Origin: Syntrophaceae bacterium
Lineage (GTDB): Bacteria > Desulfobacterota > Desulfomonilia > Desulfomonilales > Desulfomonilaceae
Assembly (NCBI GenBank): GCA_014874425.1
Contig: JACWAG010000016.1
Span: 1-12,972, forward strand
Length of the DNA stretch: 12,972 nucleotides
Direction of reading: 5' to 3'
Below are positions 5,878 to 12,972 of this stretch, one piece after another (position 1 is the stretch's first letter; the number at the start of each line of letters is the position of its first letter). Below the pieces are notes generated by a model. The model made no database searches and had not been told where the DNA came from. It worked only from the letters and a program-made list of their open reading frames with translations. The position numbers and the translations under genes are program-made.

Positions 5878-8007
5878 ATGGTGAGTTCCAAGCATATGGA
5901 AAAGGGACGCGTATTGATTGTTGATGACCAGGAGGAGATTCTTACCTCTCTTGGCGCTATATTGGCTGACGAAGGCCACGATGTTTTAAAAGCCCGCGAC
6001 GGACAAGAAGCCTTGCACGCAGTGCAAAGTGACTCGCCGGATATAGTTTTCCTGGATATATGGATACCGGGGATTGATGGTATGCAAACTTTGAAAGCAA
6101 TAAAGCGTATTTCCCCGAAATGCCACGTTATAATGATGAGCGGCCATGGCACGATTGAAACAGCGGTAAAAGCTATTAAGCTCGGAGCTGAAGACTATCT
6201 CGAGAAACCACTGAATCTCGAAGATACTCTTCATTTGGTTGAGAAAGCAATATCAGCGAAAGGCGGTCGATCTGAAATCGCGGATTTTTCACATGGAAAT
6301 CCTGGGCTGTTAATCGGCTCATCCCAACTTGCGGCGAACACACGCAGATCGGTCGAGAACGCTGCGCATGAAAGGGGTTCGGTCTGGATATACGGTGAAA
6401 AGGGATCAGGCAAGGAATTCCTTGCCCGCATGATTCATTTCATATCCGGCAGAGACAGACATAAACTCATAAAGATTGTTTGCGATGAGTTGGCCGTGGA
6501 CAATGTCAGGGACATCCTGATGGGCAGGATCGGTGATCGCGATATAACAAAACAGGGAAAGATTACCCTCGCATCGGGAGGTACCCTTCTTTTTGTGGGA
6601 GTTGACCGGCTCAAGCCAGGATTGGAATCATTAATTAAGAAAATTCTAGGTGAGGCTGGGATTTACGGCAAAGGAAACTCTGGCGGCTCCAACGTTAGAT
6701 TACTTTTCACATCAAAGAAATCTCCGGACGAAATGTTGGCGGCGGGATCTGACAGTGACGCTATAAGGTCTTTCACCCAGCGTGTGATTCGTGTCCCTGC
6801 CCTACGGGAACGACCTGAAGACATCGCTTTACTGGTAAGACATTTTCTGGCCGAGGCGTGCAGGGAATTCGACAAAGAAATTTCAGATATCGAAGAAGAG
6901 GCGCTCGGCAGATTACTTGAACACTCCTGGCCTGGCAACATTAAGGAATTAAAAATTCTAGTAGAACATACCGTCATGAATACGTCAGTGCGGACACTGA
7001 CAATTAACGAGTTGTTATTACCGGCGAATTCCGGCGCTCACACCAGTAAATCAATTCTGGGTTCCACGCCCAGGAGCGCTGGAGGGCAAATCGAGACTTT
7101 GTATTCTTTGAGAGATCGTCACATATCAAGAAACACCGACATAACTCCTGACTCTAAGCAGAAAGACGCTCCGAAGAGACAAAAAACTTTACGCGGCAAG
7201 GTGGTCATATACGGCCAGGGATTGCATTCAGGTCAGAAGACCGGGTTGACAATATCTCCTCTACCCCCATCATCGGGAATCAATTTCGGCCATATAACAT
7301 CCGGTGGGACTGTCCCAGCATTGCTGACGTTCGTCGAATCAACGGACTTCAGCACGAGCCTACGTGGAAACGAGTCACTCGCTAGAACAATAGAACATCT
7401 AATGGCTGTGTTTCATGTCTACGGATTGACAAACCTGCTTGTCAAGATTTCAGGCGAAGTTCCGATAATGGATGGGTCCGCCCTAGAATTTTGCAATCTT
7501 GTTGAAAGCGCTGAAATAATCACACAGGATGAAATAGTAGAAGAAATCAGAATCTCAGAACCTATTGAACTCTCGATGCCGGCGGGAAGTTCTAAAAGCA
7601 TGAGGATCGAACCGTCGGACACCCTGGAAATCGAATATCATTTGGACTACCCACGTCCCATAGGGAAAATGACCATGACGTTCAGGCTTTCTTCGATCCT
7701 GGATTTCAAGTCCGAGATTGCGCCGGCCAGAACTTTTGGATTTGTTAAAGACATGAGAATAATGGACGAGATGGGACTAGCAGGAGGCGGCAAACTGTCC
7801 AACCTGGTCCTGCTCGATGAAGATAAGGTAGTAAACCCTCCACTACGTTTTCAAAATGAATTTGTCAGGCATAAGATACTTGACATTCTCGGGGATTTTT
7901 ATCTACTCGGTCGACCTATAGTGGGTAAGATTATTGCGAAACAAACTGGACATTCGGATAATATAGCCATGTTGCGTCTGATCAATGACAGACTCTGTGT
8001 GCTTTAG
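5878..8007 (+). CDS. lpxC: Fusion: receiver + degenerate NtrC-like AAA+ domain + LpxC deacetylase
   Basis: LpxC removes the acetyl group from UDP-3-O-acyl-N-acetylglucosamine, the committed step of lipid A synthesis, in the cytoplasm with zinc. Here it is the last third of a 709-residue protein. Residues about 10-125 are a receiver with Asp16, Asp17, acceptor Asp60, Ser88 and Lys110. Residues about 143-365 resemble an NtrC/NtrX AAA+ domain, with a Walker A-like GEKGSGKE (173-180), VPALRERPEDI (306-316) and WPGNIKEL (351-358). GAFTGA is absent, and the Walker B acidic pair is replaced (LLFVGVD). No helix-turn-helix follows. Instead a polar linker (about 366-434) leads to LpxC (about 436-709). 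Its catalytic Glu506, zinc ligands His507, His665 and Asp669, Asp673 and His692 are all present, so it should be active. Met7 (ATG at 5896) is an alternative start, with GGTGA upstream. The stop overlaps the convergent neighbour's stop. Confidence 0.92.
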   Translation: MVSSKHMEKGRVLIVDDQEEILTSLGAILADEGHDVLKARDGQEALHAVQSDSPDIVFLDIWIPGIDGMQTLKAIKRISPKCHVIMMSGHGTIETAVKAIKLGAEDYLEKPLNLEDTLHLVEKAISAKGGRSEIADFSHGNPGLLIGSSQLAANTRRSVENAAHERGSVWIYGEKGSGKEFLARMIHFISGRDRHKLIKIVCDELAVDNVRDILMGRIGDRDITKQGKITLASGGTLLFVGVDRLKPGLESLIKKILGEAGIYGKGNSGGSNVRLLFTSKKSPDEMLAAGSDSDAIRSFTQRVIRVPALRERPEDIALLVRHFLAEACREFDKEISDIEEEALGRLLEHSWPGNIKELKILVEHTVMNTSVRTLTINELLLPANSGAHTSKSILGSTPRSAGGQIETLYSLRDRHISRNTDITPDSKQKDAPKRQKTLRGKVVIYGQGLHSGQKTGLTISPLPPSSGINFGHITSGGTVPALLTFVESTDFSTSLRGNESLARTIEHLMAVFHVYGLTNLLVKISGEVPIMDGSALEFCNLVESAEIITQDEIVEEIRISEPIELSMPAGSSKSMRIEPSDTLEIEYHLDYPRPIGKMTMTFRLSSILDFKSEIAPARTFGFVKDMRIMDEMGLAGGGKLSNLVLLDEDKVVNPPLRFQNEFVRHKILDILGDFYLLGRPIVGKIIAKQTGHSDNIAMLRLINDRLCVL

Positions 8008-8534
8008 TCTTCCTGTTTATGCGACTTCTTCGGGGCAATAAAAAGCCAAAAGTATCTACCAAAAATGTAAAACCCGACCAAAGCGCCGAGCAAATGCGCA
8101 TATTCCAATTGGAAAAACTGTCCCAATTCACCGGGAATGTCCCCAAGCTCAAACATGAAATAAAACAAGTCGAAAGACTCACCAGCAAACCATAGCGCAG
8201 CGACACATCCCAACAAAGCAAAGTAGAGGCTCGCCCACCTCTTTGCGAATTCACCGGTCTTTGACCATTGGTAGGCGCGAAATGCCTGGACAACTAGGTA
8301 AGGCGCCAAAACCCGTGACAGAAGCAGCAACGCAGACTCTACGCTGGAAGTCCCGGAGTTGACAAGCTCCTGATAAATTAATTTCAAACCATATTCACTG
8401 ATGTCACCACGTAGAAGAAGGAACAGAAACGCGATAGGAAATATAGATATCGATAGGGCCAGAATTGCAATTTCACGAATTATAATTCCAATCATGCCAA
8501 TTATTATAGCACTATCCTGACACTTTTTGACCAT
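8004..8534 (-). CDS. Small integral membrane protein of unknown function
   Basis: I do not recognise this 176-residue protein. It has about four hydrophobic segments, near residues 20-41, 62-83, 100-118 and 144-167, and a short Lys-rich hydrophilic tail (PKKSHKQED). That tail suggests a cytoplasmic C-terminus by the positive-inside rule. Acidic and aromatic residues are concentrated at about 118-145, between the third and fourth segments. No catalytic motif is evident. The start at 8534 lacks a clear ribosome binding site, and Met14 is a possible alternative. It is transcribed toward the lpxC fusion, and the two stop codons share TTAG (8004-8007). It faces the acyl-CoA ligase gene across a 134-bp divergent spacer. 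Continuous membrane-protein character and tight packing support a real gene. Confidence 0.7.
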   Translation of the reverse strand: MVKKCQDSAIIIGMIGIIIREIAILALSISIFPIAFLFLLLRGDISEYGLKLIYQELVNSGTSSVESALLLLSRVLAPYLVVQAFRAYQWSKTGEFAKRWASLYFALLGCVAALWFAGESFDLFYFMFELGDIPGELGQFFQLEYAHLLGALVGFYIFGRYFWLFIAPKKSHKQED

Positions 8535-8547
8535 TTCGTTGCGTCCG

Positions 8548-8572
8548 GGAGCCTTTTTTCTTTGTAGGCTCC
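8548..8572 (+). repeat. Inverted repeat in the divergent spacer, possible operator
   Basis: GGAGCC (8548-8553) and GGCTCC (8567-8572) form a perfect 6-bp inverted repeat with a 13-nt spacer. The right arm overlaps the last base of the candidate -35 element of the acyl-CoA ligase promoter. The centres lie 19 bp apart, close to two helical turns, as for some dimeric repressors. A T-rich spacer makes a terminator-like hairpin another option, but no gene on the plus strand ends here. Confidence 0.35.
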
Positions 8573-8590
8573 GTTACAATCAGTTATACT
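8562..8590 (+). promoter_or_regulatory. Candidate sigma-70 promoter for the acyl-CoA ligase gene
   Basis: TATACT (8585-8590) is a good -10 element. TTGTAG (8562-8567), 17 nt before it, keeps only the TTG of the -35 consensus. Transcription would begin near 8597. The opposite strand reads TATAAC over nearly the same bases, so the divergent membrane-protein gene might use an overlapping promoter, although its -35 match is poor. Confidence 0.45.
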
Positions 8591-8599
8591 TACTTTCTA

Positions 8600-8613
8600 T
8601 TGCGCTTCCGCAA
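8600..8613 (+). other. Small hairpin at the predicted 5' end of the acyl-CoA ligase mRNA
   Basis: TTGCG (8600-8604) and CGCAA (8609-8613) pair over 5 bp with a CTTC loop. If transcription starts near 8597, this stem would sit at the very 5' end of the message, where such stems can slow decay. It is short and could be chance. Confidence 0.25.
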
Positions 8614-8657
8614 CCTAATTTTGATAAATCATTACCATCGCACAATTCTGCATTTCC

Positions 8658-8663
8658 AGGAGG
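8658..8663 (+). promoter_or_regulatory. Strong ribosome binding site that sets the acyl-CoA ligase start
   Basis: A perfect AGGAGG lies 5 nt before the ATG at 8669. It decides the start against the in-frame ATG at 8600, whose extra 23 residues would have to be read through the Shine-Dalgarno sequence and resemble no part of the family. Confidence 0.85.
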
Positions 8664-8668
8664 ATTTT

Positions 8669-10348
8669 ATGGATAAGATTTGGCTGAAATCATATGCTCC
8701 GGAGGTTCCTGCTCATATTGATATTGAAAAAATCAACCCTCCTGAAGCCTTGGCAAGGACGGCAAAACGTTACCCCGAAAACACTGCGTTAATATTTCAA
8801 GGGACAAAGATCAGTTTCAGGAAACTCGATGACATGGTATCCCGATTCGCAGCCGCTCTGGTTGATCTTGGGGTCAAACCCGGAGACACCGTAGCCACGC
8901 TTCTGCCTAACATCGTTCAGATGGTCGTAGCCATATACGGCGCTTTGCGGGCCGGGGCTCTTGTCGCTCTTAACAACCCTCTCTATACTAATCGTGAGCT
9001 TGAACACCAATACAATGACTCTGGATCCACGCTGCTTGTCTGCTTGGATGTGCTTGTTCCAAGGATGTCCGCCCTCCGGAGCCAGACTAAAATTACCAAG
9101 ATTATCTCCTGCCACATAAGGGATTACCTCCCTTTTCCACTTAAACAACTCTTCCCGTACGTAAAAAAGGGGATGCATCTTAACACCCCGAATGAAAGGG
9201 ACATCTTCGAGTTCACTGATCTGATCAAGAAATATCCCCCCATCAAAAATCCATACAGGTCAAATTGGGAAGATACTGCTTTGCTATTGTACACAGGTGG
9301 GACTACCGGCGTTTCAAAGGGAGTGCAGTTAACCAACTCAAATCTTTCCAGCAACGTCCAACAGTGCAGGGCCTGGTTCCATGCTTTTAATGACGGAGAT
9401 GAAACGGTTGTAGGCTGTCTGCCTTTCTTTCATTCGTTCGGGCTTACCACTGCCATGAACATAGCGATATATTATGCATACACGAACATCCTGATACCAA
9501 AACCGGAACCCAAAGCCATCCTGGAGGCGATTCAAAAGTTCAAAGCCACCTATATCCCCGCAGTGCCTACACTTTATAATGGAATGATCAATTTTCCAGA
9601 TTTGAAAAAATATGACATCTCGACGATTAGGGGATGTTTTTCCGGCGGGGCCCCATTGCCACTGGAAACAATTCGTAAATTTGAGGAACTCACAGGCGCT
9701 CAAATTTGTGAAGGTTTCGGTTTGACCGAAACCACCCCGGTGGCGACTATCAATCCACTAGGAGGCAATAGGAAACCAGGTTCGATCGGGCTTCCAATAC
9801 CGAACACTGAGGCCAAGCTGGTTGATGTAGACGATTACCATAAGGAAATAACAGAAGTTAACCAACCAGGAGAGCTGTGCATTAAGGGTCCGCAGGTCAT
9901 GAAGGGATACATCAACAGGCCGGAAGAGACTGAGATCGCTCTTCGCGATGGCTGGCTCCTTACAGGAGATATCGCAGTAATGGATGAAGAAGGTTATTTC
10001 AGTATTGTTGACAGGAAAAAGGACATGATCATTTCCGGCGGGTTCAATATCTACCCGCGGGATGTCGATGAAGTGCTATTCGCACATCCAAAAATTGTAG
10101 AAGCATGCGCAATTGGAGTACCCGACACATATTCCGGCGAGAGAATTAAGGCCTATGTCGTGCTTAAACCTGGCGAGACGGCCACACCTATTGAAATTAT
10201 TGACTATTGCAAGGTAAACTTGGTGAAATATAAAGTCCCCAAATATGTGGAGTTCGTAAGTGAATTGCCCAAAAGCGCTGTAGGTAAAATTCTTAGGAAA
10301 GAATTGAAACGAATGGACCAGGAACAATCGGTAAAAAAACCGGATTAG
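8669..10348 (+). CDS. fadD: FadD-type long-chain acyl-CoA synthetase (AMP-forming)
   Basis: This enzyme activates fatty acids with ATP and CoA, through an acyl-AMP intermediate, to acyl-CoA for beta-oxidation or lipid synthesis. The protein has 559 residues, close to E. coli FadD. The nucleotide-binding loop YTGGTTGVSKG is at 208-218 and GFGLTETTP at 349-357. The ATP ribose-binding Asp434 sits in TGD. The hinge and CoA-side motif begins with DRKKDMIISGGFN near 448. The adenylation lysine is Lys540 in SAVGKILRKEL. All catalytic motifs are intact. FadD-like features in the N-terminal domain include NPLYTNRELEHQ. There is no signal peptide or membrane segment, so it is cytoplasmic or peripheral. 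It appears monocistronic, with its own promoter and a downstream stem-loop. Chain length and aromatic versus aliphatic preference cannot be read from sequence alone. In a syntrophic or sulfate-reducing organism a fatty-acid catabolic role is plausible. Confidence 0.9.
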   Translation: MDKIWLKSYAPEVPAHIDIEKINPPEALARTAKRYPENTALIFQGTKISFRKLDDMVSRFAAALVDLGVKPGDTVATLLPNIVQMVVAIYGALRAGALVALNNPLYTNRELEHQYNDSGSTLLVCLDVLVPRMSALRSQTKITKIISCHIRDYLPFPLKQLFPYVKKGMHLNTPNERDIFEFTDLIKKYPPIKNPYRSNWEDTALLLYTGGTTGVSKGVQLTNSNLSSNVQQCRAWFHAFNDGDETVVGCLPFFHSFGLTTAMNIAIYYAYTNILIPKPEPKAILEAIQKFKATYIPAVPTLYNGMINFPDLKKYDISTIRGCFSGGAPLPLETIRKFEELTGAQICEGFGLTETTPVATINPLGGNRKPGSIGLPIPNTEAKLVDVDDYHKEITEVNQPGELCIKGPQVMKGYINRPEETEIALRDGWLLTGDIAVMDEEGYFSIVDRKKDMIISGGFNIYPRDVDEVLFAHPKIVEACAIGVPDTYSGERIKAYVVLKPGETATPIEIIDYCKVNLVKYKVPKYVEFVSELPKSAVGKILRKELKRMDQEQSVKKPD

Positions 10349-10406
10349 AACTGCTCGCGATCATCAATGCTTGTTCAACGGGTAAGAAGTTCAATTAACC
10401 CGACAA

Positions 10407-10444
10407 GGATGACATTTCCTTTCGAACCAAAGGAAATGCCATCC
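10407..10444. terminator. 16-bp imperfect stem-loop between convergent fadD and uvrA
   Basis: Bases 10407-10422 pair with 10429-10444 around a 6-nt loop (CGAACC), with a single A-C mismatch at 10412/10439. The structure sits almost centrally in the 118-bp gap between the two convergent stops. Stability is similar on both strands, so it could end or protect both transcripts. Neither side carries a clear U tract, so it is not a textbook intrinsic terminator. The rest of the gap shows nothing else. Confidence 0.6.
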
Positions 10445-10466
10445 GCATACAACCATTTAAAATAAG

Positions 10467-12971
10467 TCACGCCGCTCCTGCCATAAGCGACTTGTAACCT
10501 TTCTGATTTCCCAAAACTTCTCTCAGGAAAGCCCCTGTGTAGGAACCAGGGGTCTTAGCGATCTTCTCTGGCGCCCCCTGCGCTACAACCTCTCCACCTT
10601 CGTCCCCTCCCTCGGGTCCAAGGTCAATTATGTAGTCAGCCACTTTTATTACATCCATGTTGTGTTCAATCACAAGTACTGTATTGCCCGCATCAACTAG
10701 GCTTGCGAGCACGTCGAGCAATTTCCTGACATCCGCGAAGTGAAGCCCGGTCGTAGGTTCATCCAAAATATAAAGGGTCTTGCCTGTCCCACGGCGTGAC
10801 AACTCTTTAGAGAGTTTGATCCGTTGGGCTTCACCGCCAGAAAGGGTCGTGGCGGGTTGCCCGAGTTTAATATAACCCAACCCTACATCTTGCAGTGTCC
10901 GGAGTTTGTTGTATATGGGCGGGATGTTTTCCATAAATTCAGCGCCCTGATCGACGGTCATATCAAGGACATCGGTAATGTTCTTGCCCTTAAATTTAAT
11001 TTCCAGGGTTTCTCTGTTGTATCGCTTGCCTTGACACACGTCGCATTTTACATAGACATCGGGCAGGAAGTGCATCTCGATTTTGATAACGCCATCCCCG
11101 TGACATGCTTCGCATCGGCCGCCCTTAACATTGAAACTGTAGCGACCGGGCTTGTAACCCCTCATCTTGGACTCAGGAAGATTTGCGAACAACTCACGAA
11201 TGTGTCCAAAGACACCTGTATAGGTCGCAGGATTGGACCGAGGAGTCCTCCCGATTGGAGCCTGATCGATCTCGATAACCTTATCGATCTGCCATAAACC
11301 CTCAATCTTATCCACAAAACTCAGTTTCTCAAGATTTTTCCGAGTACCGGCCTGAAAGGCTTTTCGCAGGACTTCTATAACGAGAGTGCTTTTCCCGGAA
11401 CCGGAAACGCCTGTCACGCACGTGAAGACCTTTAAAGGAATGGTGACGTCAATATTCTTGAGATTATTAGCCCTTGCCCCCCTGATTACAATCTTTTCAC
11501 GGTTCAGTTTCCGCCGTTTGGCCGGAACGGGAATGATTTCTTTCCCGGAGAGAAATTTACCTGTGATTGAAGTCTTGGATTCCAGCAACTCTTCTGGTGG
11601 TCCTGCAAAGACGACTTCTCCTCCAAGTCGCCCCGCGCCCGGTCCCATGTCCACTACAAAGTCCGAACTCAGTATTGTCTCGGCGTCATGTTCGACTACC
11701 AGAACAGTATTGCCTTGATCTCTCAAATCAATGAGCGTGGATAGCAACCTCTGATTGTCTCGCTGATGAAGTCCTATGCTGGGTTCGTCGAGGATATAGA
11801 GAACTCCGACGAGCGAAGACCCAACCTGTGTCGCAAGTCTTATCCGCTGAGACTCTCCTCCTGAAAGAGACGCTGAACTGCGGTCCAGAGTCAGGTAACT
11901 CAGCCCTACCCTATTGAGAAAACCCAGCCTGTTTCGAATCTCCTTTACAACTCGTTCAGCAATCTCCATACTCCTAGCGGTCAATTCCAGCTCTTCCATG
12001 AATCTGGTAACCTGACGGATCGACATGGCTGTCAATTCATTAATTTGAATATTGCCTACAAGTACACTCCTCGCCTCACGTTTCAGCCTGGACCCATGAC
12101 ATGACGGACAAGGAATTTCACTCATAAAGGAGCTGAACTCGTCCAGGATTTCTTCACTTTCGGTTTCCAATTGTCGGCGTTCCATGTTTGGGATGACACC
12201 TTCAAAAGGTTTGCGAAAGTAATGTCGCCTTCCATCCCGTTCATAGTTAAAATCTACTTCTTCTGGTCCTGATCCGTATAAAACCATGTCCTGGATCTTC
12301 GCCGGCAACTTGCTGAATGGAAGATCAGGATTAAATTTGAAATGCGCTGAAAGAGAATGGATTGTCTGGTTAAGAAATATAGAATTTTTCTTTTTCCAGG
12401 GAGCAATGGCTCCATTCATTAAAGACAGGTCCGGATCAGAAATAATCAAGTCCGGATCAAAGCGCGTTTTTACACCCAGCCCCCCACATGTTTCACAGGC
12501 GCCGTATGGATTGTTAAATGAAAATAGTCTCGGAGATATCTCGCCTATGGAAACACCATGTTCGGGACAGGCGAGTTTTTCACTGAAAAGGTGGGCATTG
12601 CCATCCTGATTTTCTACGATCACAACACCTTGCCCAAGATGTGCGGCGATTTCAAGGGAATCAGCGAGACGCCTCTCCACGCCGGATTTGATTACCAGCC
12701 TGTCAACGACCACCTCGATGTCATGTTTCTTGTTCTTTTCCAAGTGAATGTCCGATGACAGATCAATCAGGTTTCCATCAATCTTTGCCCGAACGAACCC
12801 ATCTCGAACCAGTTTCGCGATTTCAGACCGATATTCGCCTTTACGACCTTTCACAACAGGCCCCATGACGAGCACTCTGGCATTCGGGGGGAAATCCATG
12901 ACCTGATCAACCATTTGCTGGATCGTCATGGAACTTATGGGCTTACCACATTCCCAACAATGGGGAATCCC
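10467..12971 (-). CDS. uvrA: UvrA, excinuclease ABC subunit A (N-terminus outside window)
   Basis: UvrA is the ATP-dependent damage-recognition subunit of nucleotide excision repair. It loads UvrB on damaged DNA. The frame stays open past the Met at 12929 to the right edge, so about the first 120 residues, including the first Walker A, are missing. Counting from Met-12929, the UvrB-binding region covers about 1-115. A zinc module has Cys121, His124, Cys145 and Cys148. Cys274 and Cys277 probably pair with CWEC just upstream of that Met. ABC signature LSGGESQR is at 355-362 and Walker B LDEPSIGLH at 380-388. The second ATPase has Walker A GVSGSGKS (507-514), a zinc finger Cys606-Cys609-Cys629-Cys632, signature LSGGEAQR (696-703) and LDEPTTGLH (722-730). 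All visible ATPase elements are intact. It is convergent with fadD, and its promoter is off-window. Confidence 0.96.
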   Translation of the reverse strand, partial: GIPHCWECGKPISSMTIQQMVDQVMDFPPNARVLVMGPVVKGRKGEYRSEIAKLVRDGFVRAKIDGNLIDLSSDIHLEKNKKHDIEVVVDRLVIKSGVERRLADSLEIAAHLGQGVVIVENQDGNAHLFSEKLACPEHGVSIGEISPRLFSFNNPYGACETCGGLGVKTRFDPDLIISDPDLSLMNGAIAPWKKKNSIFLNQTIHSLSAHFKFNPDLPFSKLPAKIQDMVLYGSGPEEVDFNYERDGRRHYFRKPFEGVIPNMERRQLETESEEILDEFSSFMSEIPCPSCHGSRLKREARSVLVGNIQINELTAMSIRQVTRFMEELELTARSMEIAERVVKEIRNRLGFLNRVGLSYLTLDRSSASLSGGESQRIRLATQVGSSLVGVLYILDEPSIGLHQRDNQRLLSTLIDLRDQGNTVLVVEHDAETILSSDFVVDMGPGAGRLGGEVVFAGPPEELLESKTSITGKFLSGKEIIPVPAKRRKLNREKIVIRGARANNLKNIDVTIPLKVFTCVTGVSGSGKSTLVIEVLRKAFQAGTRKNLEKLSFVDKIEGLWQIDKVIEIDQAPIGRTPRSNPATYTGVFGHIRELFANLPESKMRGYKPGRYSFNVKGGRCEACHGDGVIKIEMHFLPDVYVKCDVCQGKRYNRETLEIKFKGKNITDVLDMTVDQGAEFMENIPPIYNKLRTLQDVGLGYIKLGQPATTLSGGEAQRIKLSKELSRRGTGKTLYILDEPTTGLHFADVRKLLDVLASLVDAGNTVLVIEHNMDVIKVADYIIDLGPEGGDEGGEVVAQGAPEKIAKTPGSYTGAFLREVLGNQKGYKSLMAGAA

Positions 12972-12972
12972 A

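Noticed and set aside
8600..8668. Upstream in-frame ATG that would lengthen the acyl-CoA ligase by 23 residues
   Set aside because: The perfect AGGAGG 5 nt before the ATG at 8669 and the family-typical N-terminus there favour the shorter form. The predicted transcription start nearly coincides with 8600.
12483..12569. UvrA zinc module with Cys-x2-His in place of Cys-x2-Cys (Cys121, His124)
   Set aside because: As I recall it, a His in this position also occurs in other bacterial UvrA proteins, and His is a valid zinc ligand. It is not a defect.
1..12972. tRNA, rRNA, CRISPR arrays, insertion sequences, phage genes or attachment sites
   Set aside because: I looked for these on both strands and found no clover-leaf sequence, regular repeat-spacer array, transposase, integrase or terminal inverted repeats.

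Overview
The window looks like chromosomal DNA of a Gram-negative bacterium, most likely a deltaproteobacterium (Desulfobacterota), perhaps near the Syntrophobacter/Desulfomonile type. That guess rests on an LPS biosynthesis enzyme, a FadD-type acyl-CoA ligase, a CheA with a fused receiver and many receiver domains, at moderate GC content. No marker gene fixes the lineage. No RNA gene, CRISPR array, insertion sequence or other mobile element is visible.

Region 1 (1-5230, + strand) is a chemosensory and phosphorelay operon. It holds the 3' part of a CheA kinase with a C-terminal receiver, then a complete CheB methylesterase. Next is a soluble hybrid histidine kinase (receiver-PAS-HisKA-HATPase-receiver-receiver) whose start codon overlaps the cheB stop as ATGA. 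The CheA-receiver plus CheB pairing recalls Wsp-like 'alternative function' chemosensory systems. However, the third gene is a multi-receiver kinase where a Wsp cluster would have a GGDEF response regulator.

Region 2 (5231-5877) is AT-rich. It holds one small gene for a predicted exported 97-residue protein, flanked by weak inverted repeats, and then a promoter-like stretch with an 8-bp direct repeat around its -10 element.

Region 3 (5878-8007, + strand) is the most unusual locus. A single open frame joins an NtrC/NtrX-like receiver and a degenerate AAA+ domain to a complete LpxC, the committed enzyme of lipid A synthesis. The AAA+ part lacks the sigma-54 contact loop and the Walker B acidic pair. 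LpxC stands where the DNA-binding domain should be. This suggests that a phosphorelay controls the enzyme directly. The hybrid kinase or CheA just upstream are candidate phosphodonors, which is an inference.

Region 4 (8004-12972) holds three genes. A small membrane protein on the minus strand has a stop that overlaps the lpxC-fusion stop by 4 nt. A FadD-type long-chain acyl-CoA ligase on the plus strand has a strong ribosome binding site and a plausible promoter. A convergent uvrA on the minus strand runs off the right edge. A 16-bp imperfect stem-loop separates the ligase and uvrA stops.
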